A stretch of 64,000 nt of DNA, from positions 61,754 to 125,753 of the forward strand of contig NZ_BMXP01000008.1 of the NCBI RefSeq assembly GCF_014651815.1, in the 5' to 3' direction. Of this stretch, positions 19,802-28,334 are shown in pieces. How positions within the stretch are numbered: the first letter of the stretch is position 1; every line of letters starts with the position of its first letter. Made by a program: the position numbers and the translations under genes. Below the pieces are notes generated by a model that worked only from the letters and a program-made list of their open reading frames with translations, made no database searches and had not been told where the DNA came from. Source of the stretch: Alteromonas halophila (GTDB taxonomy: Bacteria; Pseudomonadota; Gammaproteobacteria; Enterobacterales; Alteromonadaceae).

Positions 19802-19867
19802 GATGGTTCGCCTCTTTGTTTGCCTAACTCTAAGCGTAGAAGCTCAGAGGTGAGGCGGACCATCTAA

Positions 19868-19899
19868 TTAAACCGGCTATCCTGCGATAGCCGGTTTAA
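19868..19899. terminator. Terminator of the second TonB receptor, abutted by the IS
   Basis: A perfect 14-base stem, TTAAACCGGCTATC (19868-19881) with its complement (19886-19899), around a CTGC loop, 27 bases past the receptor stop codon. The IS end lies four bases away, so the T-rich tail expected on the minus strand has been separated from the stem. Confidence 0.75.
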
Positions 19900-19925
19900 G
19901 TGTCACGATAGTGGGTGCACTATTA

Positions 19926-22900
19926 TTAGAATGTGTATCTTACACCCACTTTGATGCGCCAGGTTGACTCAGACACATCAAACTCATCGTAATTGCGTGT
20001 ATCGGTACCACCGAACGCTTCCTGCAGTACGTACTGACCCTGGTCGTTGATGTCAAAGTCATACAGGATCTGCTGAGGGAAACGCATGCGGTAAGACTTA
20101 CCCCAGTCATCGTTCAGCAGGTTAGCAAAGTTGTCGATAGTAAAGTACAGACGACCTTTGTGGCCTTCCAGGAAGCCTGGAATTTCCTGAGAAATTGCCA
20201 GATCCATGGTTGTCAGCCACGGCTGTGTTGATGAGTATTTCTCAATGTAGCCGCCGGCTGCGCCTTCAACACCCGCTTCTGCTGCAATCGCCATGATTTC
20301 GTCGTAGCTCAGGCCCGCTTCGAAATCAAAGGCCGTATCATCAGCACCTGATGGCAGGTACGGCAGATAGATATCTGAATCATCAAATTCTGGCTGGTCA
20401 CCGAAGTCATCATCACGGAATGAACCTAATGTCCACGAGAATGGACGGCCAGAACGACGCTCGAAGAACAGGTTCACGTTGGTTTCATAACCTTCGAAGA
20501 ACTCGTGCTTATAGCCTAAGTTCAGAACCAGACGATGCTCGATTTCATAGTAGGCTGTACCAACCAGCGGATTGTTACGGTTAACCGTTACTTCGTACTG
20601 GTAGTTCGACTCAGCGGTAGAGCTGGTACCTGGGTTCGCTTCAGTGATGTCCTGGTGCGTGTACGATGCGTTGATGCTGAAACCATTATCCCACTGTTTC
20701 TGTAATGCAGTTGTCAGCAGGATGTTGCGGCCACCGTCATCCGAGTTAGTCAACTGCAGATCATAGTTGCCTTCGTATTGGGTACCGTCATACACGTTAT
20801 CCCAGATAATGCGGCCTTCCGGCGTGCGGCGACCATTGTCTTCACGAGACAGGTCTACCCAGTACGCCGCGTCCTGCTTGTCGACATAGGTAAATTCGGT
20901 GGTCCAGGCAAAGTTTTCACCCAGTCCCGGCACGTCGAACACGTACTCGGTACCGATCTGATAGCGCCAGTCAGATGGCAGCTCAAAGTTCGGATCGATC
21001 TGGTTAGTACTGCCCGCGCCCTGCATAAGCGCATCCTGTGCAACCTGAGGAACACTGTTAAAGTCAACCTGAGAAGGATCAAGGTCGGTCAGCAGCACGT
21101 TATCTTTGGTTACACCATCATTGGTGTAGGCATTCGATATCCAAACCAGCGGCATACCACCGTAGTAGCGGCCAACGCCACCACGCAGAGTAAAGTCTTC
21201 TGTAATTTCCCAGTCAAACCCTACACGCGGCAGGATAATGTCGAACCCATCCAGATTTTCAGTGTTGGCAAACCCATAAGTGTTCTGGAAGTTTTCGTTT
21301 AGGACTGGTGAATCGTCAACGGTGAGGTACTCGTAGCGCAGTGCGGCAGTAACCATAAAGTTGTCGAACAATTCAAAGTTGGCGTCGCCGTAGATTGAAT
21401 AGGTGGTGCTATCTACGTCAAACGCGATGTCTTGTTTGTTGTTGGTAAAGGCATTGGCATATTCAAGCTGAGCGATTTCGCCTGCAGCGAAGGCAGATAA
21501 ATCATCGAATTCCCAGGTGCCTGATGAGTCACGCCCGTACAGGTTGTAGTTCCAGGTGTCTTCCATTTCCACACCGAAGCGATACTCAACATCACCAACC
21601 AGGTACGTACCGTGCAAGCCAATGTTCCACACTTCGTTGGCAAGGACGTTGGCATGACGGTTTTCGTCAGCACCGGCTACAATGGTATCTCCATTGTCTC
21701 CGCCAGGCACGGTATCAACATTAATTTCACCCCAGTCAGTAGCCGTCACTGACGCCTGTTCAAACTCTTTGTAAGAGATGCTCAGTTCAGTCTGGAAATC
21801 TGCTGTCCAGTCTGAGTACACGTGCGCTGTGTAGAACGTGTTTTCCTGCACTTGCGACCACGCATTTGATGCCAGGCGAAGAGTATCGTCGCTGTCATTA
21901 TAGTTACGCGCAGCGTTGTTTTCCTGCTTGCTGTAAGTAAAGTCAGCACGGTGGTCCTGGTTGATGTTCCAGTCCAGTTTGATAAGCGTCTTTTCATCTT
22001 CATCCGGAGCCGGTGCGCCGCCGATTGAATCCTGCAGACCGTAAGTATCGTTCAGAATATTGATGACACGGTTGGCAGCGGCCAGTGTCTCATCCCGATA
22101 GAACTCAGGCTTGAAGTTGATCGCAATTTCTTCTTCCCATTTCTCGTAAGAAGCGAAAAAGAACAGTTTGTCTTCAAGAATTGGACCACCCAGGGTAAAA
22201 CCGTAGCTCTGTTCTTCGTTCTCAACATCGAACTCTTCTTCAGACAGGCGTGTATCTTTAGCATCACCCATCATCGGTACTTCTTCGTAGAAGGCTGTAC
22301 CGTGGAATTCGTTAGTACCCGACTTGGTTACCACGTTGATGTTACCACCACCAAACTTGGCAGCACGACCGTTAAACGGCGTGTACTCAATAGATACCTG
22401 GCTTACTGCATCCAGAGAAATAGGCGGACGGGTAGTAGGGTAGCCGTTCGATTGCAGGCCAAAGGTGTCATTAATACCTACACCATCTACAGTCAGTGCA
22501 TTGTATTTTGGGTTTGAGCCAGCAACACTCAGCTCAGTGCCGTCAGGACTTACCACAGCCAGAGGGTTTGAACGCACAACATCTTTCAGATCACGATCAA
22601 ACGTCGGCATGTTCTGAATAGCGTCTTCACCAAATACTGAGTTCGCGCCGCTGTTCGCAAAGAAGTCGCGGGTACCGGTAACAGTAATGCGCTCTACATC
22701 TGACACAGACTGAAGTTGTGCATTCAGGTTAAATGTGTCATTCAGGTCCAGGTAAACGTCTTCGATAACCTGGCTCTGGAATTTGCTTGATTCAACGATA
22801 ATGGTGTAAGGACCACCAACACGCAGACCACGCGCAGAGAATTTACCTTCTGCATTAACCTGTACTTCTTTTACCGTACCGGAAGGCTGGTGAAGGATGG

Positions 22901-23054
22901 TAATTGCACTGCCCGCAGCAGCATTACCCTGAGGACCAACAATGGTACCGCGCATTGAAGACGACTGACCAGTGTTTGCCATGGCTGACGTTGCAACGCC
23001 AACTGACAATGCAACAGCCATCGCTACGCGACTTAGCTGAGTTTTAGAGATCAT
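19926..23054 (-). CDS. Oar-like TonB-dependent receptor
   Basis: A 1042-residue outer-membrane receptor, clearly paralogous to the one at 15347-18358. The signal peptide is MISKTQLSRVAMAVALSVGV, cleaved after AMA. It has an N-terminal carboxypeptidase-regulatory-like domain (SMRGTIVGPQGNAAAG, about 32-115) and a plug (VERITVTGTRDFF; NINVVTKSGTNEFHGTAF). The barrel ends KVGVRYTF with the aromatic C-terminus needed for Bam insertion. A GGGAAA ribosome site precedes the ATG. The substrate is not predictable from sequence. It is larger than siderophore receptors and typical of the Alteromonadales set used for peptides and polymers. Confidence 0.93.
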   Translation of the reverse strand: MISKTQLSRVAMAVALSVGVATSAMANTGQSSSMRGTIVGPQGNAAAGSAITILHQPSGTVKEVQVNAEGKFSARGLRVGGPYTIIVESSKFQSQVIEDVYLDLNDTFNLNAQLQSVSDVERITVTGTRDFFANSGANSVFGEDAIQNMPTFDRDLKDVVRSNPLAVVSPDGTELSVAGSNPKYNALTVDGVGINDTFGLQSNGYPTTRPPISLDAVSQVSIEYTPFNGRAAKFGGGNINVVTKSGTNEFHGTAFYEEVPMMGDAKDTRLSEEEFDVENEEQSYGFTLGGPILEDKLFFFASYEKWEEEIAINFKPEFYRDETLAAANRVINILNDTYGLQDSIGGAPAPDEDEKTLIKLDWNINQDHRADFTYSKQENNAARNYNDSDDTLRLASNAWSQVQENTFYTAHVYSDWTADFQTELSISYKEFEQASVTATDWGEINVDTVPGGDNGDTIVAGADENRHANVLANEVWNIGLHGTYLVGDVEYRFGVEMEDTWNYNLYGRDSSGTWEFDDLSAFAAGEIAQLEYANAFTNNKQDIAFDVDSTTYSIYGDANFELFDNFMVTAALRYEYLTVDDSPVLNENFQNTYGFANTENLDGFDIILPRVGFDWEITEDFTLRGGVGRYYGGMPLVWISNAYTNDGVTKDNVLLTDLDPSQVDFNSVPQVAQDALMQGAGSTNQIDPNFELPSDWRYQIGTEYVFDVPGLGENFAWTTEFTYVDKQDAAYWVDLSREDNGRRTPEGRIIWDNVYDGTQYEGNYDLQLTNSDDGGRNILLTTALQKQWDNGFSINASYTHQDITEANPGTSSTAESNYQYEVTVNRNNPLVGTAYYEIEHRLVLNLGYKHEFFEGYETNVNLFFERRSGRPFSWTLGSFRDDDFGDQPEFDDSDIYLPYLPSGADDTAFDFEAGLSYDEIMAIAAEAGVEGAAGGYIEKYSSTQPWLTTMDLAISQEIPGFLEGHKGRLYFTIDNFANLLNDDWGKSYRMRFPQQILYDFDINDQGQYVLQEAFGGTDTRNYDEFDVSESTWRIKVGVRYTF

Positions 23055-23489
23055 GTGTGTTTCCCTTGTATTTAGGCGAAAAATGCCATGTTTGTTTCAC
23101 TTTTCACTACATCTTTGCCGTGCTCAAACAGGCACGCGCTGTTTTCTTTTAGGCGCCGCAATTGTTCTTCAGATATATTTCACGAATATGACAGAATTAA
23201 TAAAAATCAAATTTTTAACATCTTGTTAATATTAAATTTTTTACTACTTTCCTGACCACTCGGTCAATAATGTTATTTGAATTATTTACTGAAAAATCCT
23301 GATGTAACAGCGCGGGTATTCTCTGTGCAATACAAACTAATAACCAGCGTTTAACGACATTCAGTTTTATTTATAAAATATCCAATATAAACAACACCTT
23401 ACTGGCTATAGATAAACTTACCGGTTGCATTAAATAAGCTTAACTGGTGAAATTGCGTCATTAAATAAAGCGGCATTTATAACGTAAAT
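23055..23489. other. AT-rich divergent intergenic region
   Basis: About 435 bases that carry promoters for the TonB receptor (minus) and the binding-protein-like gene (plus). A stretch at 23200-23250 is very AT-rich. The only clear palindrome is the candidate operator listed at 23253-23266. A single ATGACAG at 23187-23195 is not repeated, so I do not call a Pho box here. Confidence 0.4.
23253..23266. promoter_or_regulatory. Candidate operator palindrome
   Basis: TGACC-ACTC-GGTCA is a perfect 5+5 inverted repeat of the kind bound by TetR-family dimers. It lies between two divergent genes. No regulator is encoded next to it, so the binding protein is unknown. Confidence 0.3.
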
Positions 23490-24353
23490 TTGTCTTTATC
23501 TGTTTTCCTTCACAAAACCTGGGGGCTGTTATTGCTGGTCGCTGCTATTGCCTGCGGTGTGATTTCGTACTGGCAAAATGCGGTGACAGTTCCCGCCATC
23601 AAGCCTCAGACTGGCCTGCGTTTGCAGTGTCCCACGACAATTTCAACCAACAGTGAATCGTACGACGTCTATGTCACCGATGCCTCCATCGCTGAAATGG
23701 CAATCGAAAAGTTTTGCAATAACCCAGTCGTGAAGCGTCAGTTTGGCAACGTCAATGTGGTGGTGGGGCAAAACGACTACGACACGTTCCGCTATATTAA
23801 CCACGGTGTGGTGGATCTGGCGCTGGTAAAAAGTAATGTCGTAGAGGCGTTCGGTGCCGATGATATTTATGGCTTTAAAAATATCGCCTCGCATCCCGAC
23901 TACAGTGCGTATTTCATTGCGTTACGTGAAAAGCCTGAGCTGACTAAAGAGTTCCTGCTGGGCAAACGTATCGGCATCCTTGATTACCCAAGTAGCCGTT
24001 CAGGCCATATCGTGCCGAAAACGGTGCTTAAATCTCTGGGTCTGACCGAAAACAATGTCGAACTGAATTATTACAACTCTCATCAGGAACTACGCAGTGC
24101 CCTTCTGGCCGGCGATGTTGATATTATTTCCTCATACTGGGGAAGCAATGACGATGCTATTTTGTCCAGGAATTATGCAACGGCGCTGATTGACAATGTC
24201 AGTGGTATGCAGTGGTTTCTGAAGCTACAAACCCGCAATACCGATCTGTTATGTGCAACACAGCAAGTCATCCAGTCGATTTCAGATATGCATCCGCGTT
24301 CGTATTATCAGAACGTGACCATGATGGTGGAGTGTGAAAATGTTACGCTTTAA
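23490..24353 (+). CDS. PhnD-like periplasmic binding protein, membrane-anchored
   Basis: A 287-residue protein with one N-terminal hydrophobic helix (TWGLLLLVAAIACGVISYW) and a periplasmic domain. The stretch LLGKRIGILDYPSSRSGHIV followed by SHQELRSALLAGDVDIIS resembles the type II binding-protein fold of PhnD/SsuA-type receptors, where a serine-rich loop binds the ligand anion. No ABC permease or ATPase is nearby. The frame opens with TTG at 23490 and no good ribosome site, so the start is uncertain. Its end overlaps the next gene, so the two are co-translated and probably work together, perhaps as a sensor. Confidence 0.6.
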   Translation: MSLSVFLHKTWGLLLLVAAIACGVISYWQNAVTVPAIKPQTGLRLQCPTTISTNSESYDVYVTDASIAEMAIEKFCNNPVVKRQFGNVNVVVGQNDYDTFRYINHGVVDLALVKSNVVEAFGADDIYGFKNIASHPDYSAYFIALREKPELTKEFLLGKRIGILDYPSSRSGHIVPKTVLKSLGLTENNVELNYYNSHQELRSALLAGDVDIISSYWGSNDDAILSRNYATALIDNVSGMQWFLKLQTRNTDLLCATQQVIQSISDMHPRSYYQNVTMMVECENVTL

Positions 24354-25296
24354 TATCGTCAGGCGTCACTGGCTGCCAATCATTGCGCCACTGCTCGGCT
24401 TCTACCTGGTGCTGCAGACAGCCGCAAGCATAGGACAGATTGCGGCAGGGTGGTTCGCCACACACCGCGCTTTGGATAATATTGAGCGCCGGGTCAGTCT
24501 CGACCAGGCCTATGTGGATATCGGTAATGCTGCGCTTGGCACACCGGTAAATAAGTCGGCGGTAGAGCGCTACATCAGCCGCGTCAATATGGCGCTCTCA
24601 GATATGCACTATCCAGCCCGCATTTTGCGTATTCAGGATGTAACCGGCAATAGTGACGCGTCACGTTTCTCAGTCAGTCATTCGCTTGTACTTACCACCT
24701 CAGAGCAGCAAATAACTATCGTCGCCAGTGCACGACCGCTGAGTGCTTACCTGTCGCTAAGCGTTACCGCACTGCTGATAACGGCCCTGGCACTGCCGCT
24801 GCGTATTTATTCTTACCGACGTACCCGTCAACGGGCCCGTCACCAGGCCAGTTCTGATATGCCCGCAACGCCGAAACTGGTCATTAATTTAAAGGATAAA
24901 ACCCTCGGCAACGGCGTCGATGATACTCAGGTAGTACTGCAAAACAAGCCACTTTGCTTTTATACCGCGTTGCTTAAATACTGCATTGGTAACCCCGGCG
25001 CGCCGTTACAGCATCATCAGCAGGTCCCGGAAGAGTTGCTCACGCTGGCCAACCGGGTATTCAGCCGGCTAATTGAACTGGGTCATACTAAGCGCAAGCG
25101 GCCCGACTTTAATGCAAACCTGGATAAAACCTTAAGTGAAATTCGTGCAGCGCTGGACGAAGTGTTTTTTACCTTTAACGAAGAAAAAGAGCTGTATTAC
25201 CCGCCACGTGCACAGGGTGAAGGCTCCCGCTCTAAACAACATTCCTATGCGCTGCCGGTACTGCACGAAGAAGACATCGAAATTATTGGAAATTAA
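24340..25296 (+). CDS. Two-TM protein with periplasmic loop and cytoplasmic domain, unknown function
   Basis: About 318 residues. A helix at about 11-38 and a second at about 135-157 enclose a periplasmic domain of about 95 residues. The cytoplasmic part (about 160-318) starts with a basic stretch and contains KLVINLKDKTLGNG followed by a VVLQNKPLCFYTALLKYC segment, faintly like the winged-helix domains of OmpR/ToxR-type regulators. I choose the ATG at 24340 because GGTGGAG lies seven bases upstream; a GTG at 24334 is the alternative. It overlaps the binding-protein gene by 14 bases. I do not recognise the family. Confidence 0.55.
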   Translation: MLRFNIVRRHWLPIIAPLLGFYLVLQTAASIGQIAAGWFATHRALDNIERRVSLDQAYVDIGNAALGTPVNKSAVERYISRVNMALSDMHYPARILRIQDVTGNSDASRFSVSHSLVLTTSEQQITIVASARPLSAYLSLSVTALLITALALPLRIYSYRRTRQRARHQASSDMPATPKLVINLKDKTLGNGVDDTQVVLQNKPLCFYTALLKYCIGNPGAPLQHHQQVPEELLTLANRVFSRLIELGHTKRKRPDFNANLDKTLSEIRAALDEVFFTFNEEKELYYPPRAQGEGSRSKQHSYALPVLHEEDIEIIGN

Positions 25297-25428
25297 GCAA
25301 CTCACACTGATATAAAGCCGCAGTTCGGCCCGCTTTCCACGCACTTCCCTGCCATAATCCGAACTTAAGATTGATTCGCACCGTGCAAACGCGTATCTTT
25401 GCAGCAGATAAATTACACGTCTTATTTT

Positions 25429-26052
25429 ATGCAAGCGCCGTTGATTATTGCGATATCCGGAGCATCAGGCTCTGGCAAATCGCTATTTACTAAAAATTTG
25501 TTTGATGCTTTCTCTTCACAGGGTAAGCCTGTGCAGGTATTACGGGAAGATCATTATTATCGTGCCCAGGATCATCTGCCTATGGAGACCCGGGAACAGA
25601 ATAATTATGACCACCCCAATGCATTTGAACATGAACTGTTAAGGGCACACCTGCAGGCCCTGCGCAGTGGTGAGCCCATCGACTATCCTCATTACTGCTT
25701 TAAAACCCACACCCGGTTGCCCGAAACCGAGCGACTCAACCCGGCGCCTGTGATTATACTGGAAGGCATTATGCTGCTTGCGCGGCCAGAGCTATTGCCC
25801 AGCTATGATGTAAAAATTTTCATTGATACGCCATTAGATATATGTCTGATGCGGCGCATGATCCGCGATGTAAAAGAGCGTGGACGGACCATCGAATCGG
25901 TGGCAAAACAATACGAACAAACCGTCAAACCTATGTACCATGAGTTTATAGAGCCCAGTCGGTTCACAGCCGACGTCGTGGTAACCCAAGGCGGGAAAAA
26001 CCAAATTGCCCTGGATGTGATCAAGTCGCATATTCAGCAGGCACTGACTTAA
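25429..26052 (+). CDS. udk: Uridine kinase-like protein
   Basis: A 207-residue P-loop kinase. Walker A is GASGSGKS near residues 10-17. The family motifs [21 protein letters not shown] and IILEGIMLL follow in order. The substrate motif [11 protein letters not shown] resembles the uridine-binding loop. The start is the ATG at 25429 rather than an upstream TTG, because the family N-terminus begins just before the P-loop. It is 13 bases ahead of a nucleoside transporter, which supports a pyrimidine salvage role: the transporter brings in uridine and this enzyme phosphorylates it. Confidence 0.85.
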   Translation: MQAPLIIAISGASGSGKSLFTKNLFDAFSSQGKPVQVLREDHYYRAQDHLPMETREQNNYDHPNAFEHELLRAHLQALRSGEPIDYPHYCFKTHTRLPETERLNPAPVIILEGIMLLARPELLPSYDVKIFIDTPLDICLMRRMIRDVKERGRTIESVAKQYEQTVKPMYHEFIEPSRFTADVVVTQGGKNQIALDVIKSHIQQALT

Positions 26053-26065
26053 AGGAAGTGAAGTT

Positions 26066-27277
26066 ATGTCAGGTTTAGTGGGCATTGCACTACTGCTGGG
26101 CATTGCCTATGCGCTCTCTTCAGCCAGAAAATCCATTAACTGGCGTACTGTGGGTGGCGCATTTGCGCTGCAGGCAATTATCGGCGGCCTGATCCTCTAT
26201 GTTGAGCAGGGCAAACAGGCGTTACTGGGCCTGACCCGCTTTGTTGCTAATATCATCGATTACAGCCAGCAGGGCATTAACTTCCTGTTCGGCCCTGTGG
26301 GTGATCAGTCTATCGGCTTTATCTTCGCGTTTAACGTGCTGCCAGTGATCATCTTTTTCTCCTCACTGATTGCGGTGCTTTATCACCTTAAAATTATGGG
26401 TTTGGTGATCAAAGTGATTGGCGGCTTTCTGCAGAAAGTTCTGCGCACCTCGCGTCCGGAGTCGTTGAGTGCCTCGGCCAATATCTTTGTTGGGCAAACC
26501 GAAGCCCCCCTGGTAGTACGTCCCTTTATTCCGCACATGACCAGCTCCGAGCTGTTTGCGATCATGGTGGGCGGCCTCGCCTCGATTGCTGGATCAGTCA
26601 TGGCTGGTTACGCAGGCATGGGCGTAGAACTTAAGTATTTGCTGGCTGCCAGCTTTATGGCAGCCCCTGGCGGTTTGTTGATGGCCAAAATCATGATGCC
26701 GGAAACGCAAAAAGCCAATGATGAACTCAATGACGTAGATGCAGAAGACACGGGGTATGCCAACGTGTTTGATGCTGCCGCGAGCGGGGCTGGCTCAGGG
26801 TTACAACTGGCACTTAACGTAGGCGCGATGCTGCTGGCGTTTATTGCACTTATCGCCATGCTTAACGGACTGGTTGGCTGGACCGGCAGTCTGTTTGGAT
26901 ATGAAAACGTAACGTTTGAAGGCATTCTGGGCTTTTTATTGCAACCACTGGCGTGGGCCATTGGGATTCCGTGGGATGAAGCCGCGCTGGCAGGCAGCTT
27001 TATCGGCCAGAAAGTGGTGGTAAATGAGTTCGTTGCGTATCTCAGCTTCCTGGAAAATGAAGCATCACTGTCAGAAAATTCAGGCGCTATCATCACCTTT
27101 GCACTATGCGGTTTTGCTAACTTTTCATCGATTGCCATTCTTATGGGGGGCATTGGTGCCATGGCCCCTACCCGTCGCAAAGAGATTGCCCGGTTGGGGC
27201 TAAAAGCCGTGTTTGCCGCAACCCTGTCCAACTTGATGAGCGCAACCCTGGCTGGAATTTTCCTGTCTCTGGGTTAA
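26066..27277 (+). CDS. nupC: Concentrative nucleoside transporter, NupC family
   Basis: A 403-residue inner-membrane transporter with about ten helices. The CNT signature [18 protein letters not shown] near residues 139-157 is intact, followed by [20 protein letters not shown]-terminal segments [15 protein letters not shown] and [17 protein letters not shown] also match the family. These proteins import nucleosides with sodium or protons. A good AAGGAAG site lies upstream. It forms an operon with the uridine kinase gene. Confidence 0.94.
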   Translation: MSGLVGIALLLGIAYALSSARKSINWRTVGGAFALQAIIGGLILYVEQGKQALLGLTRFVANIIDYSQQGINFLFGPVGDQSIGFIFAFNVLPVIIFFSSLIAVLYHLKIMGLVIKVIGGFLQKVLRTSRPESLSASANIFVGQTEAPLVVRPFIPHMTSSELFAIMVGGLASIAGSVMAGYAGMGVELKYLLAASFMAAPGGLLMAKIMMPETQKANDELNDVDAEDTGYANVFDAAASGAGSGLQLALNVGAMLLAFIALIAMLNGLVGWTGSLFGYENVTFEGILGFLLQPLAWAIGIPWDEAALAGSFIGQKVVVNEFVAYLSFLENEASLSENSGAIITFALCGFANFSSIAILMGGIGAMAPTRRKEIARLGLKAVFAATLSNLMSATLAGIFLSLG

Positions 27278-27318
27278 TTCTTCCGTCAAAAGTGGACTAA
27301 TTAGTCAGCTTTGTATAC

Positions 27319-27350
27319 ATTACCGCCTTTTATGGGCGGTAATTGATTTT
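27319..27350 (+). terminator. Terminator-like hairpin after nupC
   Basis: Arms ATTACCGCC (27319-27327) and GGCGGTAAT (27335-27343) form a 9-base stem followed by TGATTTT. It lies 42 bases past the nupC stop codon. Confidence 0.65.
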
Positions 27351-27423
27351 GGTCAATCGGTACACCTTCCATAAACTCGGTCTATCATTATAATGCCGCG
27401 GTCAATGTAAACGGGAAGAAGTT

Positions 27424-28263
27424 ATGCAATTAGTTGCTGTAGATTATCAGGCAGACAACGCTGCCGAATTGTTTGTTGAGTCTTTGCGAGAAACGGGCTT
27501 TGGCGTGCTTAAAAACCACCCGATCAATCAGGAGATGGTGGCGGACATTTATTCGCAGTGGCAAACATTTTTCGACGGCGAAGAAAAGCACAAGTACCTG
27601 TATAACAAAGGCAGTCAGGACGGCTTCTTCCCCCAAAGTGTCTCTGAAGTAGCCAAAGGCTTCACCAAAAAAGACATTAAAGAATACTACCATTTTTACC
27701 CGTGGGGCCAGTGCCCGGACGAGCTGCGCCCGCAACTGGCGTCATATTACGAAAAAACCACAACGCTCGCCGGCGAGTTGTTGCGCTGGGTAGAAAATCA
27801 TTCTCCGGCGGACGTCAGCAAGCATTACAGCGAGCCGCTGTCTGACATGATTAAAGACAGCGATCAAACACTGCTGCGTGTACTGCACTATCCCCCACTA
27901 AGTGGTGATGAAGAGCCAGAGGCTATTCGTGCCGCCGCACACGAAGACATTAACCTGCTGACCATATTACCGGCGGCAAACGAACCCGGCCTGCAGGTAA
28001 AAGCCAAAGACGGCAGCTGGCTGGATGTGCCCAGCGACTTTGGCAACATTATTGTTAATATTGGTGACATGCTGCAGGAAGCATCCGGGCATTACTTCCC
28101 GTCCACCACCCATCGTGTGGTAAACCCTGAGAATGCCGATATGACCAAGTCGCGCATTTCCCTGCCGCTGTTTTTGCATCCGCGTCCTGACGTTGTGCTC
28201 TCTGAACGTCATACCGCCAAAAGCTACCTGCAGGAAAGATTAAAAGAGCTGGGCGTGATTTAA
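27424..28263 (+). CDS. 2-oxoglutarate/Fe(II)-dependent oxygenase, isopenicillin N synthase-like
   Basis: A 279-residue non-haem iron oxygenase. The metal triad is seen as His173 and Asp175 (AAHEDINLLT) and His230 (STTHRVVNP); the 2-oxoglutarate-binding Arg and Ser are in KSRISLPLF (244-246). The N-terminal segment ESLRETGFGVLKNHPI is the DIOX_N motif. The substrate cannot be deduced; the family includes oxygenases of amino acids and small metabolites. It is a single-gene unit with its own terminator. Confidence 0.88.
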   Translation: MQLVAVDYQADNAAELFVESLRETGFGVLKNHPINQEMVADIYSQWQTFFDGEEKHKYLYNKGSQDGFFPQSVSEVAKGFTKKDIKEYYHFYPWGQCPDELRPQLASYYEKTTTLAGELLRWVENHSPADVSKHYSEPLSDMIKDSDQTLLRVLHYPPLSGDEEPEAIRAAAHEDINLLTILPAANEPGLQVKAKDGSWLDVPSDFGNIIVNIGDMLQEASGHYFPSTTHRVVNPENADMTKSRISLPLFLHPRPDVVLSERHTAKSYLQERLKELGVI

Positions 28264-28282
28264 TCCCGGACCAGAAAATGAC

Positions 28283-28308
28283 AATGGGGCCAGAATGGCC
28301 CCATTTTA
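28283..28308. terminator. Terminator of the 2OG oxygenase gene
   Basis: Perfect 10-base arms AATGGGGCCA (28283-28292) and TGGCCCCATT (28296-28305) around a GAA loop, followed by TTTT. It lies 19 bases past the stop codon and may also serve the convergent gene. Confidence 0.85.
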
Positions 28309-28334
28309 CTGTTCGAAGCGCAGGTCCAGTTCAA

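Larger units (their letters stand above)
18561..19863 (-). mobile_element. IS110-family insertion sequence, IS1111-like group
   Basis: The element is bounded by a 12-base inverted repeat: ATGGTCCGCCTC at 18561-18572 and GAGGCGGACCAT at 19852-19863. It carries one DEDD recombinase gene. The non-coding flanks are unequal: about 190 bases after the gene and about 50 before it. A long non-coding end downstream of the gene and (sub)terminal inverted repeats are features of the IS1111 group. Exact ends may lie a few bases outside the repeats. I see no target duplication, as expected for this family. It sits directly beside the transcription terminator of the neighbouring TonB receptor gene. Confidence 0.85.

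Noticed and set aside
23187..23195. Single ATGACAG upstream of the second TonB receptor, as a possible Pho box
   Set aside because: There is only one copy, with no 11-base repeat, unlike the arrays at 18433 and 59872.
26608..27231. Minus-strand open frame of 207 codons inside nupC
   Set aside because: Antisense shadow of an intact transporter gene; it shows no protein-like features.
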